Position numbers and translations under genes: made by a program | In this document: one piece after another, positions 17,238 to 25,945 of the stretch | Numbering within the stretch: the first letter of the stretch is position 1 | How the letters are laid out: each line of letters opens with the position of its first letter | Notes under the pieces: generated by a model | What the model saw: the letters and a program-made list of their open reading frames with translations, nothing else | What the model was told of the DNA's origin: nothing | Database searches by the model: none | Assembly (NCBI RefSeq): GCF_002885955.2 | Contig: NZ_POQS01000001.1 | Location: 1,022,866-1,086,865 of the forward strand | DNA: 64,000 nt | Direction of reading: 5' to 3' | Source: Achromobacter pulmonis | Lineage (GTDB): Bacteria; Pseudomonadota; Gammaproteobacteria; Burkholderiales; Burkholderiaceae_B

Positions 17238-18191
17238 ATGAACCATCCCGCTTTCGAACCCGACACCGCGCCGCTGGAAGTCCTGCCGCGCGATCTCTCC
17301 GCCTACCGCGACGGTAATGTCGGCATCCCTTACGTCCACCGTTTCGAATCGGGCCGCCCCGGCCCGCACGCGCTGATCAACGCCATCACCCACGGCAACG
17401 AAATCTGCGGCATGGTGGCCGCCACCCACCTGCTCGACAGCGGCGTACGGCCCAAGATCGGCACGCTCACGGTCAGCTTCGCCCACGTCGAAGCCTACGA
17501 GGCCTTCGATATCGAGCAGCCCTACGAAAACCGCCAGCTGGTGCACAACCTCAACCGCATCTGGTCGGCCGACATGCTCGACGGCGCCGAGGACAGCCCC
17601 GAACTGCGCCGCGCGCGCGAACTGCGGCCCGTGCTGGACGCCGCCGACTACGTGCTCGACATCCATTCCACGCGCGCCCCGGTCCAGCCCTTCTGGGTCT
17701 ACACCGAAATGCCGCGCAACACCGCGCTGGCCAGCGCCGTCGGCGCGCCCGAAATCCATCTGGTCATGCCGCCGGGCATATTCCCCGGCACCGGCGTCAT
17801 GAGCTATGGCCGCCACGGCGAACTGGACTCCGACAGCGGCGGCTCGCTGGTGGTGGAATGCGGCCAGCACTTCGCCCAGTCCGCCGCCACGCTGGCCACC
17901 GAGGTCTCGCTGCGCTTCCTGGCCCACCTGGGCCTGATCGACGCGCCCGCCGACGCGGCGCCGCCGCCGGCGCCGCGGCGCTACCGGCTGCTCGAAGTCC
18001 ACATGGTCAAGTCGCCGGACTTCCGCTTCACGCGGCCGGTCATCGGCTTCGAGACCTTCGACAAGGGCGAGCTGATCGCCGTCAACGGCGCCGAGGAAAT
18101 CCGCTCGCCATGCGACGCCTGCACCATCTTCATGCCCACGCGCATGCCCATCGTCGGCCGCGAAGCCGTGTACCTGACCGTGGCGGCATGA
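17238..18191 (+). CDS. Succinylglutamate desuccinylase/aspartoacylase-family zinc hydrolase
   Basis: This is a 317-residue carboxypeptidase-like amidohydrolase. The zinc ligands sit in HGNEICG (His and Glu, about residues 51-54) and in DIHSTRAP (His near residue 141); VVECGQH near residue 205 carries the catalytic Glu. These enzymes cleave N-acyl groups from amino acids or related amides. The start at 17238 (MNHPAFEPDTAPLE) matches the family; an in-frame extension to 17070 looks like non-coding sequence. It stands alone between small genes, so the substrate is open. Confidence 0.82.
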   Translation: MNHPAFEPDTAPLEVLPRDLSAYRDGNVGIPYVHRFESGRPGPHALINAITHGNEICGMVAATHLLDSGVRPKIGTLTVSFAHVEAYEAFDIEQPYENRQLVHNLNRIWSADMLDGAEDSPELRRARELRPVLDAADYVLDIHSTRAPVQPFWVYTEMPRNTALASAVGAPEIHLVMPPGIFPGTGVMSYGRHGELDSDSGGSLVVECGQHFAQSAATLATEVSLRFLAHLGLIDAPADAAPPPAPRRYRLLEVHMVKSPDFRFTRPVIGFETFDKGELIAVNGAEEIRSPCDACTIFMPTRMPIVGREAVYLTVAA

Positions 18192-18216
18192 CCCGGCCCG
18201 CGCCGGGCCGCGGACC

Positions 18217-18651
18217 TCAAAGGTCCGGGATCAGGCGCTTGCCCATGCTGATGACCTCGTCCTGACGGAACCCCAGGGTTTCATAGAAACCCTGCACCGC
18301 CAGATTGCCCGACCGTATCAGCAGATTGATCTTCGGACAGCCCATCTCCAGCAGCTTGCGCTCCACCGCGCGCATCAGCGCCGTCGCATGGCCGCGGCGC
18401 TGGTGCGCCGGCGACACCGCCAGGTAATTGATCCATGCGCGGTGCCCGTCATAGCCGCCCATCAGCGCCGCGACGATCGCGCCATCGGCCTCGCCCACCA
18501 GAAACAGCTCCGGCTGCACCGTCAGCTTGCGGGCGATGTCCTTGCGCGGATCGTTCCACGGACGCGTCAGCCCGCAGTCGCGCCACAGCTGGATGACGGC
18601 GGCCTCGTCGCGCGCGTGGTAAGGCCGGATGGCGAGGTCTGGATAGTTCAT
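18217..18651 (-). CDS. GNAT-family N-acetyltransferase (YpeA-like)
   Basis: This is a 144-residue acetyltransferase. The acetyl-CoA-binding motif A is present (AVSPAHQRRGHATALMRAVE, about residues 77-96) followed by INLLIRSGNLAVQGFYETLGF. Length and sequence resemble the YpeA/PA3944-like small GNAT proteins; the acceptor is unknown. The start MNYPDLAIRPYHARDEA is fixed by comparison with the family. It is convergent with the hydrolase gene. Confidence 0.82.
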   Translation of the reverse strand: MNYPDLAIRPYHARDEAAVIQLWRDCGLTRPWNDPRKDIARKLTVQPELFLVGEADGAIVAALMGGYDGHRAWINYLAVSPAHQRRGHATALMRAVERKLLEMGCPKINLLIRSGNLAVQGFYETLGFRQDEVISMGKRLIPDL

Positions 18652-18735
18652 GCTTCGTTCCTTCCATAAGGGAAAAGAGGGAAACGAAAGCCTTGCGATA
18701 CGCCTCGATAGCGGAAACAGCGGAACAAGAACGAA

Positions 18736-18880
18736 AAAGCCACGAGGAATATCGTGGCTTTCGGGGAAAGACGCTGAAGACTCAGCGTCCGGATGCGACC
18801 AGCCACTCAACGCAGGCGTCGAGTGACTCGTCGGCAGGAAGCGCCGGACAGCGGCGCGCAATCGGGTGTTTGCATGAACG
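18736..18880 (-). ncRNA. Candidate small RNA with three stacked hairpins and a terminator
   Basis: Read on the minus strand, three hairpins follow each other: CACTC/GAGTG with an inner ACGC/GCGT (18804-18825), GACGCTGA/TCAGCGTC (18770-18789) and AAAGCCACGA/TCGTGGCTTT (18736-18761), the last followed by TTTTTC, the shape of a Rho-independent terminator. No gene on this strand ends here; the next downstream gene is the acetyltransferase. The 5' end given is a guess. It may instead be the terminator of a decayed gene, since the sequence before it could encode a peptide ending in VEWLVASGR. Confidence 0.35.
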
Positions 18881-19007
18881 CAAGCATACCGAAGGAGACG
18901 GCCGCCGCCAACAGGCCGCTCAGCGAAATTGGAGCCGCAACAGTCGCTTCCGCATCCTAGGGTTAGCCGCAATTTCCACGTCCGGACGCTACACGTACCT
19001 TTTCCAT

Positions 19008-19027
19008 AAATATGTTTATCGTACAAA
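19008..19027 (+). promoter_or_regulatory. Putative GntR/FCD operator upstream of the Bug gene
   Basis: The sequence AAATATGTTTATCGTACAAA matches at 17 of 20 positions the site upstream of the GntR gene at 26795-26814. It sits about 60 bases before the Bug start codon. Sharing the motif suggests both promoters answer to the same regulator; this is inference from the sequence alone. Confidence 0.5.
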
Positions 19028-19088
19028 GTCGCAACCAGAAACCGGAGCAGCACGTGGTCTAGCAAAACCAACCCAAGGGGAAGTCGTC

Positions 19089-20081
19089 ATGAAGCGTCGC
19101 AGTGCGTTGAAACTGATGGGTAGCGCGGCCGGCCTGGCCCTGGCAGGCAGAAGCTGGTCTCAAGACGGGCCCTACCCGTCGCGAACGATCAAGATCATTG
19201 TCTCTTCCACCCCCGGAAGCGCGACCGACCTGGCCGGAAGGCTGGTCGGCGACCTGCTCTACGCCAGGTACGGGCAAAGCGTGGTCATCGAAAACCGCGC
19301 CGGCGCAGGCGGCGTGATCGGCATGCAGGCCGCCGCGGCGGCCAGGCCGGACGGCTACACGCTGACGACGGGAGGCCTGGGACACAATGTGCTGCCGCCG
19401 GCGACATTGCGCGGGCTGCCGCTGGACATTCCCACCGCCCTGTTGCCCATCGCCCAGGTCGCGGAATTCGTCAATGCGCTGGTGGTGCGCACCGACCACC
19501 CGGCCAACTCGGTGCCGGAACTCATCGAATACCTGCGCGCCAGCAAGCGCAAGCCGCTCTACGGCAGCAACGGCGTCGGCAGCTCGTCGCAAATGACGGC
19601 GGAACTCTTCGCCATGCGCACCGGATTGAAATTCGACCATGTGCCCTACAAGGGCGCCGCCGATGCACTGGTGGGCACGGCCAACGGCGATCTCGACATC
19701 TGTTTCATGAACCTTCCGCCCACGCTGGCCATGGTGGAAGGCAGGCGCCTGAAGGCCCTGGCCGTCACCAGCGCCTATCGCGCGCGGCAATTGCCCGACG
19801 TGCCCACCATGCAGCAGCAAGGCATGACGGACTTCGACGTGACCAGTTGGCTGGGCATGTACGCGCCCGCCAAAGTGGATCCGGCCATCATCGCGCAGCT
19901 GTCGGACGCCATCGTCACGGGCCTGGCCACGCCTGAATTCCAGTCGCGCATCATCGGCGCGGGGTTCGAGCCCAAGCTGCGCGACGCGGCGCAGTTCCAG
20001 GCCTTCTCGGCCTCGGAGTTCAAGCGCTGGAGCGAAGTGGCCCAGAAGGCCGGCATCGTGGTCGCCTACGGCGGCAAATAG
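19089..20081 (+). CDS. Bug-family periplasmic solute-binding protein
   Basis: This is a 330-residue receptor with an N-terminal signal that contains a twin Arg (MKRRSALKLMGSAAGLALAG), so export by Tat is possible. The family motifs are PYPSRTIKIIVSSTPGSATD, VIENRAGAGGVIGM, HVPYKGAADALVG and the LATPEFQSRIIGAGFEP tail. It has no adjacent permease. It ends 52 bases before the convergent D-2-hydroxyacid dehydrogenase gene of the dioxygenase cluster, and shares the putative operator with that cluster, so it probably captures the same aromatic or organic acid. Confidence 0.88.
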   Translation: MKRRSALKLMGSAAGLALAGRSWSQDGPYPSRTIKIIVSSTPGSATDLAGRLVGDLLYARYGQSVVIENRAGAGGVIGMQAAAAARPDGYTLTTGGLGHNVLPPATLRGLPLDIPTALLPIAQVAEFVNALVVRTDHPANSVPELIEYLRASKRKPLYGSNGVGSSSQMTAELFAMRTGLKFDHVPYKGAADALVGTANGDLDICFMNLPPTLAMVEGRRLKALAVTSAYRARQLPDVPTMQQQGMTDFDVTSWLGMYAPAKVDPAIIAQLSDAIVTGLATPEFQSRIIGAGFEPKLRDAAQFQAFSASEFKRWSEVAQKAGIVVAYGGK

Positions 20082-20132
20082 CCCCTGGAAAGCCGGGACG
20101 CCCGATGGGCGTCCCGCTTCGCGCCGCGAAGT

Positions 20133-21110
20133 TCAGCCGCGGGCTTCCCACACCTGCGGGTTGACCATGGCCTGCGGCTTGCGCCCGGCCAGCGCGTCCA
20201 GCAGGTTGGCCACCGCCAGGTCGATCATGGCGCGCCGCGTCTCGTGGGTGGCGCTGCCCACGTGCGCCTGCAACACCACGTTGGGCAGCTCGCACAAGGG
20301 GCTGGACGGCGGCAGCGGCTCCTGCTCCATCACGTCCAGGCCGGCGCCGGCGATCGTGCCGCTGCGCAGCGCCTGGACCAGCGCCGCCTCGTCCAGCACC
20401 GGGCCGCGCGCCGTATTGATGACATAAGCCGTAGGCTTCATCAGCTCGAATTCACGCTTGCCCACGGAATGGCGCGTCTCGGCCGACAACGGGATGTGGA
20501 TGCTCAACACGTCCGAGGACTTGAACAGCTCGTCGCGCCCGACGTAGGCGGCCAGGCCTTGCACCGACGGATCCTCGCGCCGGTTGTGATAGATCACCTT
20601 CATGTCGAAAGCCTGCGCCGTGCGCGCCACCACCTTGCCGATACGGCCCATGCCGAGCAGGCCCAGCGTCTTGCCGCGTATGTCCGTGGTCAGTGGAAAC
20701 GCGCCCTTGGTCCAGGCGCCGCTGCGCACGAACGCGTCGCCGGCCACCAGGTTGCGGGCCAGGCACAGCATCAGGCCGATGGTCACGTCCGCGACCGCGC
20801 CGTCCAGCACGCCGGGCGTATTGCAGATGAGCACCTGGCGGCGGTTGGCCGCGTCCAGATCGACGTTGTCGAATCCCACGGCGAAATTGGAACTGACGGC
20901 AAGCGCGGGAAAAGCGTCGAGCAACGCCTGGTCCACGCGGGTGCGCACCGTGCAGACCATGCCAGCGACTTCGGCGCGCTGCGCCTCGGGCACGGCTTGC
21001 GCGGGGTTCTGCCCCACGGGCACGTCGATGATTTCACAGGCGGCGGCCACACGCTCGCGCAGATCGGCGGGCACCGGCGCGGATACGATGATTTTCGGTT
21101 TTTGGCTCAT
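20133..21110 (-). CDS. D-2-hydroxyacid dehydrogenase (GhrB-like)
   Basis: This is a 325-residue NAD(P)-dependent dehydrogenase. The Rossmann motif GLLGMGRIGKVVA lies at about residue 150. The catalytic residues are visible as Arg in NTARGPVLDE, Glu in GAGLDVMEQEP and His in LQAHVGSATHET. Relatives reduce glyoxylate, hydroxypyruvate or 2-keto acids. It lies at the downstream end of the dioxygenase operon, 16 bases after a small gene, and may handle a keto acid from ring or side-chain breakdown; that is inference. Confidence 0.86.
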   Translation of the reverse strand: MSQKPKIIVSAPVPADLRERVAAACEIIDVPVGQNPAQAVPEAQRAEVAGMVCTVRTRVDQALLDAFPALAVSSNFAVGFDNVDLDAANRRQVLICNTPGVLDGAVADVTIGLMLCLARNLVAGDAFVRSGAWTKGAFPLTTDIRGKTLGLLGMGRIGKVVARTAQAFDMKVIYHNRREDPSVQGLAAYVGRDELFKSSDVLSIHIPLSAETRHSVGKREFELMKPTAYVINTARGPVLDEAALVQALRSGTIAGAGLDVMEQEPLPPSSPLCELPNVVLQAHVGSATHETRRAMIDLAVANLLDALAGRKPQAMVNPQVWEARG

Positions 21111-21126
21111 TGCGGCTCCATAAGAT

Positions 21127-21336
21127 TCAGGGTTCGATCGATTCGACGTCGGTGGCGAACACTTGCTGCTCTCCGGCGTCGGCCAGGGAGGGATCCCCGG
21201 GATGACTGAGGTAGCGGACGATCAGCCAGAACCCGTCCTGCGGGTTCTCCACGATTTCGGCGACGGCGCCGTCGGCCATGCGCACGCGCACGCCGGGCCG
21301 CAGATCGACCAGGTTGATGGATTTGTTGTCGGCCAT
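21127..21336 (-). CDS. Hypothetical protein, 69 residues, in the dioxygenase operon
   Basis: The short protein begins MADNKSINLVDLRPGVRVRM and consists of a small beta domain (GAVAEIVENPQDGFWLIVRY). It lies between the ferredoxin gene (19 bases upstream) and the dehydrogenase gene (16 bases downstream) on the same strand, so it is part of the operon. No function is known; an accessory or assembly role for the dioxygenase system is possible. Confidence 0.65.
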   Translation of the reverse strand: MADNKSINLVDLRPGVRVRMADGAVAEIVENPQDGFWLIVRYLSHPGDPSLADAGEQQVFATDVESIEP

Positions 21337-21355
21337 GGCGGCGGCTCCCGGCGGG

Positions 21356-21682
21356 CTACAGCGCGAGCTGCGTCGCGGGCACGCGCAGGCGGATGCCATC
21401 CAGCTCGGGCCTCATGATCACCTGACAGGACAGCCGGCTGGTCGCGCAGCGCTCGGGCACCACCTCCAGCAGCGCCTCCTCGGCCATGCCCGGCGGTTCG
21501 AGCCGGTCGAACCAGGCCGGATCGACCTGCACGTGGCAGGTGCCGCAGATGGCGCCCCCGCCGCACTCTGCGACGATGCCTTCCAGGCCGTCGCGCCTGG
21601 CGGCCTCCATCAGCGACCAGTCATCGGGAACGTCCAGCACCAGTTCGGCGCCATCCGGCAATTCAAAAACTGCAGAAGACAT
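21356..21682 (-). CDS. [2Fe-2S] ferredoxin, adrenodoxin type
   Basis: This is a 108-residue plant/adrenodoxin-type ferredoxin. The cluster ligands are in CGGGAICGTC (C-x5-C-x2-C, about residues 39-48) with the fourth Cys in RLSCQVI near residue 87. ECGGGAICGTCHV is the signature of ferredoxins that serve oxygenases. It lies 12 bases after the reductase gene and is the obvious carrier between reductase and dioxygenase in this cluster. Confidence 0.9.
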   Translation of the reverse strand: MSSAVFELPDGAELVLDVPDDWSLMEAARRDGLEGIVAECGGGAICGTCHVQVDPAWFDRLEPPGMAEEALLEVVPERCATSRLSCQVIMRPELDGIRLRVPATQLAL

Positions 21683-21694
21683 ATGACCACCTTT

Positions 21695-22879
21695 TCACGA
21701 GGCTGATTCCAGCGTGCCGATGCGCGGCACGCCCTTGATGAATTCGACCGGGCTGTCCACGGCTTCTATCGCCGCCAGCCGGCCTCCCTGATAACGCTCC
21801 ACCAGCCAACCCTTGGCCGTGGGCAAAAGCACGTCGCGGCAGGGCTGCGCCGGGTTCACCAGTCCCGCCATCTGCAGCCGGCGCCCGTGCTGCTCGGACC
21901 AGAAGGTCGGCGGACGCGGCGCGGGGGCGCTTCTGCCGGCGATGGCGGCGGCGGCGATGCGCGCCTGGGCCAGCGCGTTCTGCACGCTTTCTATGCGCGC
22001 ATGGCGCTGCAATTCACTGCGGAAAGCGCTGGCGCAATCCCCTATCGCATATACGCCGGGCGCGGAGGTCCGGCAGCATTCATCCACCACCACGCCGTCC
22101 AGGCAGTCCAGCCCCGACGCTTCGGCCACCCCCGTCTCCGCGACCGCGCCGACGGACACCAGCACCAGCTCCGCTTCCTCCACGGACCCGTCGACCAGGT
22201 GTGCGCGCCAGCCCGCCGCCGTGCGCTCCCAGCGCTGCACCGCCACGCCGTGCCGTATCGCAATGCCGGCGTCGCGGTGGATGGCGCCGATGCGCGCCGC
22301 GGTCGGCTCGGACACCTTGCCGCCCATGACCTGGCCGCCCTGCTCCAGCACCGCCACCTCGGCGCCCAGCTTGCGCGCCGAGCACGCCGCTTCCAGGCCC
22401 AGGTATCCCGCGCCCAGCACCAGCAGTCGGCTGCCCGGGCGCAACGCTGCGCGCAGGCGGCGCGCATCGTCCAGCCCGCGCACCGCATGCACGCCTGCGC
22501 CCGCCACGCCTGCGATGTCCCGGGCCCGCGCACCGGTCGCGAGCACGCAATGCTCGTAGCTCACGCGACGACCGGAACGCGTGAGCAGGACGCGGGCGGC
22601 GGTGTCCAGGCGCTCCACCGGATCGCCCGCCACGAATGCCACGCGCGACTTTTCGTAGGCCTCGCCGGCGCGCAAGGCGATGCGCTCCTCGCTGGTCGAG
22701 CCGGTCAAGAGGGCCTTGGACAGCGGCGGGCGCTCGTAGGGCGCGTGCCCTTCGGCGCCGAACAGCGCCAGGTCGCCCTCGATGCCGGCCGCGCGCAGCG
22801 CCCAGGCGCATTCGACGCCGGCGTGTCCCGCGCCGACGATGGCCGTATGCACGTGGCGCAAGCGGGAAAGATCTTCCAT
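21695..22879 (-). CDS. FAD-dependent NAD(P)H:ferredoxin reductase (BphA4-like)
   Basis: This is a 394-residue flavoprotein of the glutathione-reductase fold. The FAD-binding motif GAGHAGVECAWAL is at about residues 16-28, APYERPPLSKALL follows, and a second dinucleotide motif GAGYLGLEAACSARKLG near residue 150 binds NAD(P)H. The GVYAIGDCAS motif is present. It is the reductase type of multi-component dioxygenases. The start MEDLSRLRHVHTAIV sits at 22879, five bases from the preceding Bug gene stop. Confidence 0.88.
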   Translation of the reverse strand: MEDLSRLRHVHTAIVGAGHAGVECAWALRAAGIEGDLALFGAEGHAPYERPPLSKALLTGSTSEERIALRAGEAYEKSRVAFVAGDPVERLDTAARVLLTRSGRRVSYEHCVLATGARARDIAGVAGAGVHAVRGLDDARRLRAALRPGSRLLVLGAGYLGLEAACSARKLGAEVAVLEQGGQVMGGKVSEPTAARIGAIHRDAGIAIRHGVAVQRWERTAAGWRAHLVDGSVEEAELVLVSVGAVAETGVAEASGLDCLDGVVVDECCRTSAPGVYAIGDCASAFRSELQRHARIESVQNALAQARIAAAAIAGRSAPAPRPPTFWSEQHGRRLQMAGLVNPAQPCRDVLLPTAKGWLVERYQGGRLAAIEAVDSPVEFIKGVPRIGTLESAS

Positions 22880-22884
22880 ACGAC

Positions 22885-23877
22885 TCAGGCTCCGAACTTC
22901 AGGGATACATTGGCGCGCGTCGCGACCTGCTTCCAGCGGACCAGCTCCGCGCGATTGAGCTCGGCGAAGGCGGCCGCCGACGAAGGCTTGGGCTCGAAGC
23001 CGGCGGCGCTCAGCGTCTCGCGCGAGGCGGCCTGGCCCATGCCCTGCTCCAAGGCGGCGCTCAGCGCCTGCACCACGTCGGCCGGCATGCCGGCCGGGCC
23101 GTACAGGCCCAGCCAACTGGTCACGTCGAAATCCGCCATGCCCTGCTCGGCCATGGTGGGCACGTCCGGCAACTGCTTGCTGCGATAGCCGCTGGTGACC
23201 GCGATCGGCCGGATGGAGCCCTTGCGGATCAGGCCCATCACGGGCGGCAGGTTGCTGAAGCTGAAGTCCAGGTTGCCGTTGACCACGTCGATGAGCATCT
23301 CGCCGCTGCCCTTGTACGGCACGTGCAGCAGGTCGATGCCCGCGCGCTGTGCGAAGAACGCCGTGGTCATGTGCACCGACGTTCCCACGCCGTTCGACCC
23401 GTACTTGAGCGCTTCCTCGCCCCGCGCCCGGGCCGCCGCGAGCAGGTCGGCGACGCTGCGGATCGGCGAATCGGCGCGCACGATCAGCACATTGACGAAC
23501 TCCGCCATCTGCCCGATCGGCGTGAACGCGCGCGCCGTGTCCAGCGGCAGCCCCGTGACCGTGGCCATCGGCAGGACCATGCCGCCCAATCCGTTGAGCA
23601 GCAGCGTATAACCATCGGGCGCCGCCGACGCCACCTGCTGGCTGCCTATCATGCCGTTGGCGCCGGGACGGTTCTCGACCACCACCGGCTGCCCGAACTT
23701 CCTGCTCAGGATCTCGCCGGCCAGCCGTCCGGCCACATCCGTCACGCCGCCCGGCGGGTACGGCACGATCAGGCGAATCGGCCTGGAAGGAAAGGCCGCC
23801 GCGCCCGCCCGCGGCGCGCCGGCCGCGCCCATCGCGGCCGCGGCGGCCAAGGCTTTCAATACAGTGCGTCTATGCAT
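22885..23877 (-). CDS. Bug-family periplasmic solute-binding protein
   Basis: This is a 330-residue receptor with a signal peptide that contains RR (MHRRTVLKALAAAAAMGAAG). The motifs are FPSRPIRLIVPYPPGGVTD, VVENRPGANGMIG, HVPYKGSGEMLIDV and the AGFEPKPSSAA tail. It resembles the 19-kb Bug protein in layout and size; both have SNGVG in the middle. It lies inside the dioxygenase operon, between the beta-subunit and the reductase genes, which ties substrate capture to ring oxidation. Confidence 0.88.
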   Translation of the reverse strand: MHRRTVLKALAAAAAMGAAGAPRAGAAAFPSRPIRLIVPYPPGGVTDVAGRLAGEILSRKFGQPVVVENRPGANGMIGSQQVASAAPDGYTLLLNGLGGMVLPMATVTGLPLDTARAFTPIGQMAEFVNVLIVRADSPIRSVADLLAAARARGEEALKYGSNGVGTSVHMTTAFFAQRAGIDLLHVPYKGSGEMLIDVVNGNLDFSFSNLPPVMGLIRKGSIRPIAVTSGYRSKQLPDVPTMAEQGMADFDVTSWLGLYGPAGMPADVVQALSAALEQGMGQAASRETLSAAGFEPKPSSAAAFAELNRAELVRWKQVATRANVSLKFGA

Positions 23878-23980
23878 GCTGCGACTCCAGGTAGGGGCGT
23901 GCCGCGCCCTCAGCGGACAGGCCCTGATCGGAAGGAAAACCATCGAACGCCGGCAGTCGGGCCGGCACCGCGAAGCGGCG

Positions 23981-24550
23981 CTAGAAAAAGATCGTGAGCG
24001 CCTTGGATAACAGAACGTTCTGGTCCAGGTGGATCTCGCGCGAGAGCAGCTTCCAGCGACCGTCGCGCCGGCGCAGCACGTCTTCGCGCTTGCCGACGAA
24101 CAGGCTGACCTCCGCCTGCAGGCGGTTCTGGTAGATCAGAAAGCGCGAGCGCACCCGCACGCGCTCGCCGCCTTCCGCATCCTGCGTCACGCCCAGCACG
24201 CGGATATTGGTCACCAGGTGCGAGACGCGCGAGGCCGGCTCCTCGGCCCAATGAATGCCGGTCCTGATCTGGGCGACCCGCTGGCGCAGCGTATCGATGC
24301 CCTCGTCGAACCAGGCGGCGTCGCGCGCACCCGAATACTCCTGCGCCAGGGCGTCGCGGCGCACATTGCGCGTCAGCGGCATGCGGTAAGCGATGTCCTC
24401 GTCCAGCAGCTCCAGCCAGGCGTCGAACTCGCGGTGGTCGAGCAGATCGGCCTCATGGTGCATGAAGCGCTGCACCTGCCACCAGATCTGCATATCGTCG
24501 ATGCTGCAATCCAGCGCCGCCTCGGGCGTCTTGTCGGTGGGCGCGTTCAT
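23981..24550 (-). CDS. Aromatic-ring-hydroxylating dioxygenase, beta subunit
   Basis: This is a 189-residue small subunit of the NTF2-like fold. Landmarks are FMHHEADLLDHREFDAWLEL near the start and VRSRFLIYQNRL, REDVLRRRDGRWKLLSREIHLDQ near the end. It assembles with the alpha subunit, usually as alpha3beta3. The start overlaps the alpha stop by four bases (ATGA), so translation is coupled. It ends 103 bases before the Bug gene. Confidence 0.9.
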   Translation of the reverse strand: MNAPTDKTPEAALDCSIDDMQIWWQVQRFMHHEADLLDHREFDAWLELLDEDIAYRMPLTRNVRRDALAQEYSGARDAAWFDEGIDTLRQRVAQIRTGIHWAEEPASRVSHLVTNIRVLGVTQDAEGGERVRVRSRFLIYQNRLQAEVSLFVGKREDVLRRRDGRWKLLSREIHLDQNVLLSKALTIFF

Positions 24551-25908
24551 GCCGCCTGCTCCTTGGCGCGCGCGGCGCCCGCCATCAGCTGGTCCCAGGA
24601 CCAGCCGTTCATGAATTGCGCCCAGCGGCGGTAATAGATGCGCGCGTTTTCCTCGGTGTACTCGCCGTTGACCGCGCACCCGGGAATCTCCGGCACGGGC
24701 TCGGCGTGGCCCACGCCCATCTGGTAGTTGAAATAGAGTTCGCGCGACATGGCGCCCATGCTGGCCTCGGTGGCGCCGGTCCAGTTCTCCATATCGTCCG
24801 ACTCGGTCATGCCCCCGGGGCCGGAATAGCGCAGGAAGTAATGGCGGGCGGCCTCCTTGACCGCTTCGGGCGCATCCTTGTCCACCAGGTACATGCGCCA
24901 CATTTCCATTTCGGTGGGACTGATCGGATGGAACACCGCCAGGGTGCGCGGCTGGCGGCCGTGGAACGACATGTTCGGAAAAATCGTGCCCACGCTGGTC
25001 TGCACGCGCATCGCCGAGCCCAGCGTGCGCACGCGGCGTTCATGCACTTCGCGGTAATAGGCCTCCACTTCCGGATAGCGCGCATATTGCGGCGCGTAAG
25101 GCCCTTCCTCGTAGAATGGCAGCCGGCCCAGCAGCCCGTGCCCGAGTTCCGGAAAACAGATCGCCGACCGCGTCACCGAGGGATCGCGCCGGCCCCTGCC
25201 GCCGCCAGGCCCGATGCCGACGATGTCCACGGAGCGATGGCTGATATCGTGGTAGAGATCGCCGATGAAATTCTCGGGCGCGAATTTCCAGTTGCACTTG
25301 ACCCGCCATTTCTGCACGCCGCCGATGACCTCGGAGCCGCCCGGGCTGCCGTCGCGATGATCCAGCGCCGCGTCCAGGTACAGCCGCATATTGCCCAGGT
25401 AGTCCAGGAACGGCGGCGCGTCCGGGTCCCAGGTCGCCCACACGGCGCCCTTGTAGTTGACCACCTGCGCCACCGTCTTCAGGCCCCACTGCTTCTTGTC
25501 CAGCTCGCCTTTGTAGTGCGTGGCGTGCCCCGGCACGCCGACCAGTTCGCCGGGCCGCTCCACCAGCTTGCCGTCGGTGGAAAAGCTCCAGCCGTGATAC
25601 GGACAGGTGAAGGTCCGGTTATTGCCGTGGTCGTAGCGGCACAGCTTCATGCCGCGGTGCGCACAGCTGTTGAGCATGACCTGGATCTGGCCCTGCCGGT
25701 CGCGCGTCAGGATCACCGATTCCGTGCCCATCCGCGAGACGAAATAATCGTCCGGATTCGGCACCAGGCTCTCGTGGCCCACGAACAGCCAGGCCCGCGC
25801 GAAAACCTGCCGCAGTTCCCGCTGGAATATCTCGTCGTCGACAAAGATGGAGCGGCTGATCAGTCCTTCATCGGCGCGCACCAGTTCGTCTATCGCTTTC
25901 TGCCCCAT
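24547..25908 (-). CDS. Aromatic-ring-hydroxylating dioxygenase, alpha subunit
   Basis: This is the 453-residue catalytic subunit. The Rieske domain has CAHRGMKLC near residue 83 and CPYHGWSF near residue 104. The mononuclear iron site is in GDLYHDISHRS (two His) with the Asp in the ESDDMENW segment near residue 380. It puts both oxygen atoms on a ring or otherwise oxidises it; the true substrate is unknown, though sequence style suggests a benzoate/biphenyl-like group. Its start at 25908 (MGQKAIDELVRADEG) is 37 bases downstream of the GntR gene stop on the same strand. Confidence 0.9.
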   Translation of the reverse strand: MGQKAIDELVRADEGLISRSIFVDDEIFQRELRQVFARAWLFVGHESLVPNPDDYFVSRMGTESVILTRDRQGQIQVMLNSCAHRGMKLCRYDHGNNRTFTCPYHGWSFSTDGKLVERPGELVGVPGHATHYKGELDKKQWGLKTVAQVVNYKGAVWATWDPDAPPFLDYLGNMRLYLDAALDHRDGSPGGSEVIGGVQKWRVKCNWKFAPENFIGDLYHDISHRSVDIVGIGPGGGRGRRDPSVTRSAICFPELGHGLLGRLPFYEEGPYAPQYARYPEVEAYYREVHERRVRTLGSAMRVQTSVGTIFPNMSFHGRQPRTLAVFHPISPTEMEMWRMYLVDKDAPEAVKEAARHYFLRYSGPGGMTESDDMENWTGATEASMGAMSRELYFNYQMGVGHAEPVPEIPGCAVNGEYTEENARIYYRRWAQFMNGWSWDQLMAGAARAKEQAA

Positions 25909-25945
25909 CGCCACTTCCCCTTGAAGATTGCCCGCTGGCGGAGGG

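Noticed and set aside
18217..19071. N-terminal extension of the GNAT frame to 19071
   Set aside because: The family start at 18651 is clear; the extension is not protein-like and crosses the hairpin cluster and the operator.
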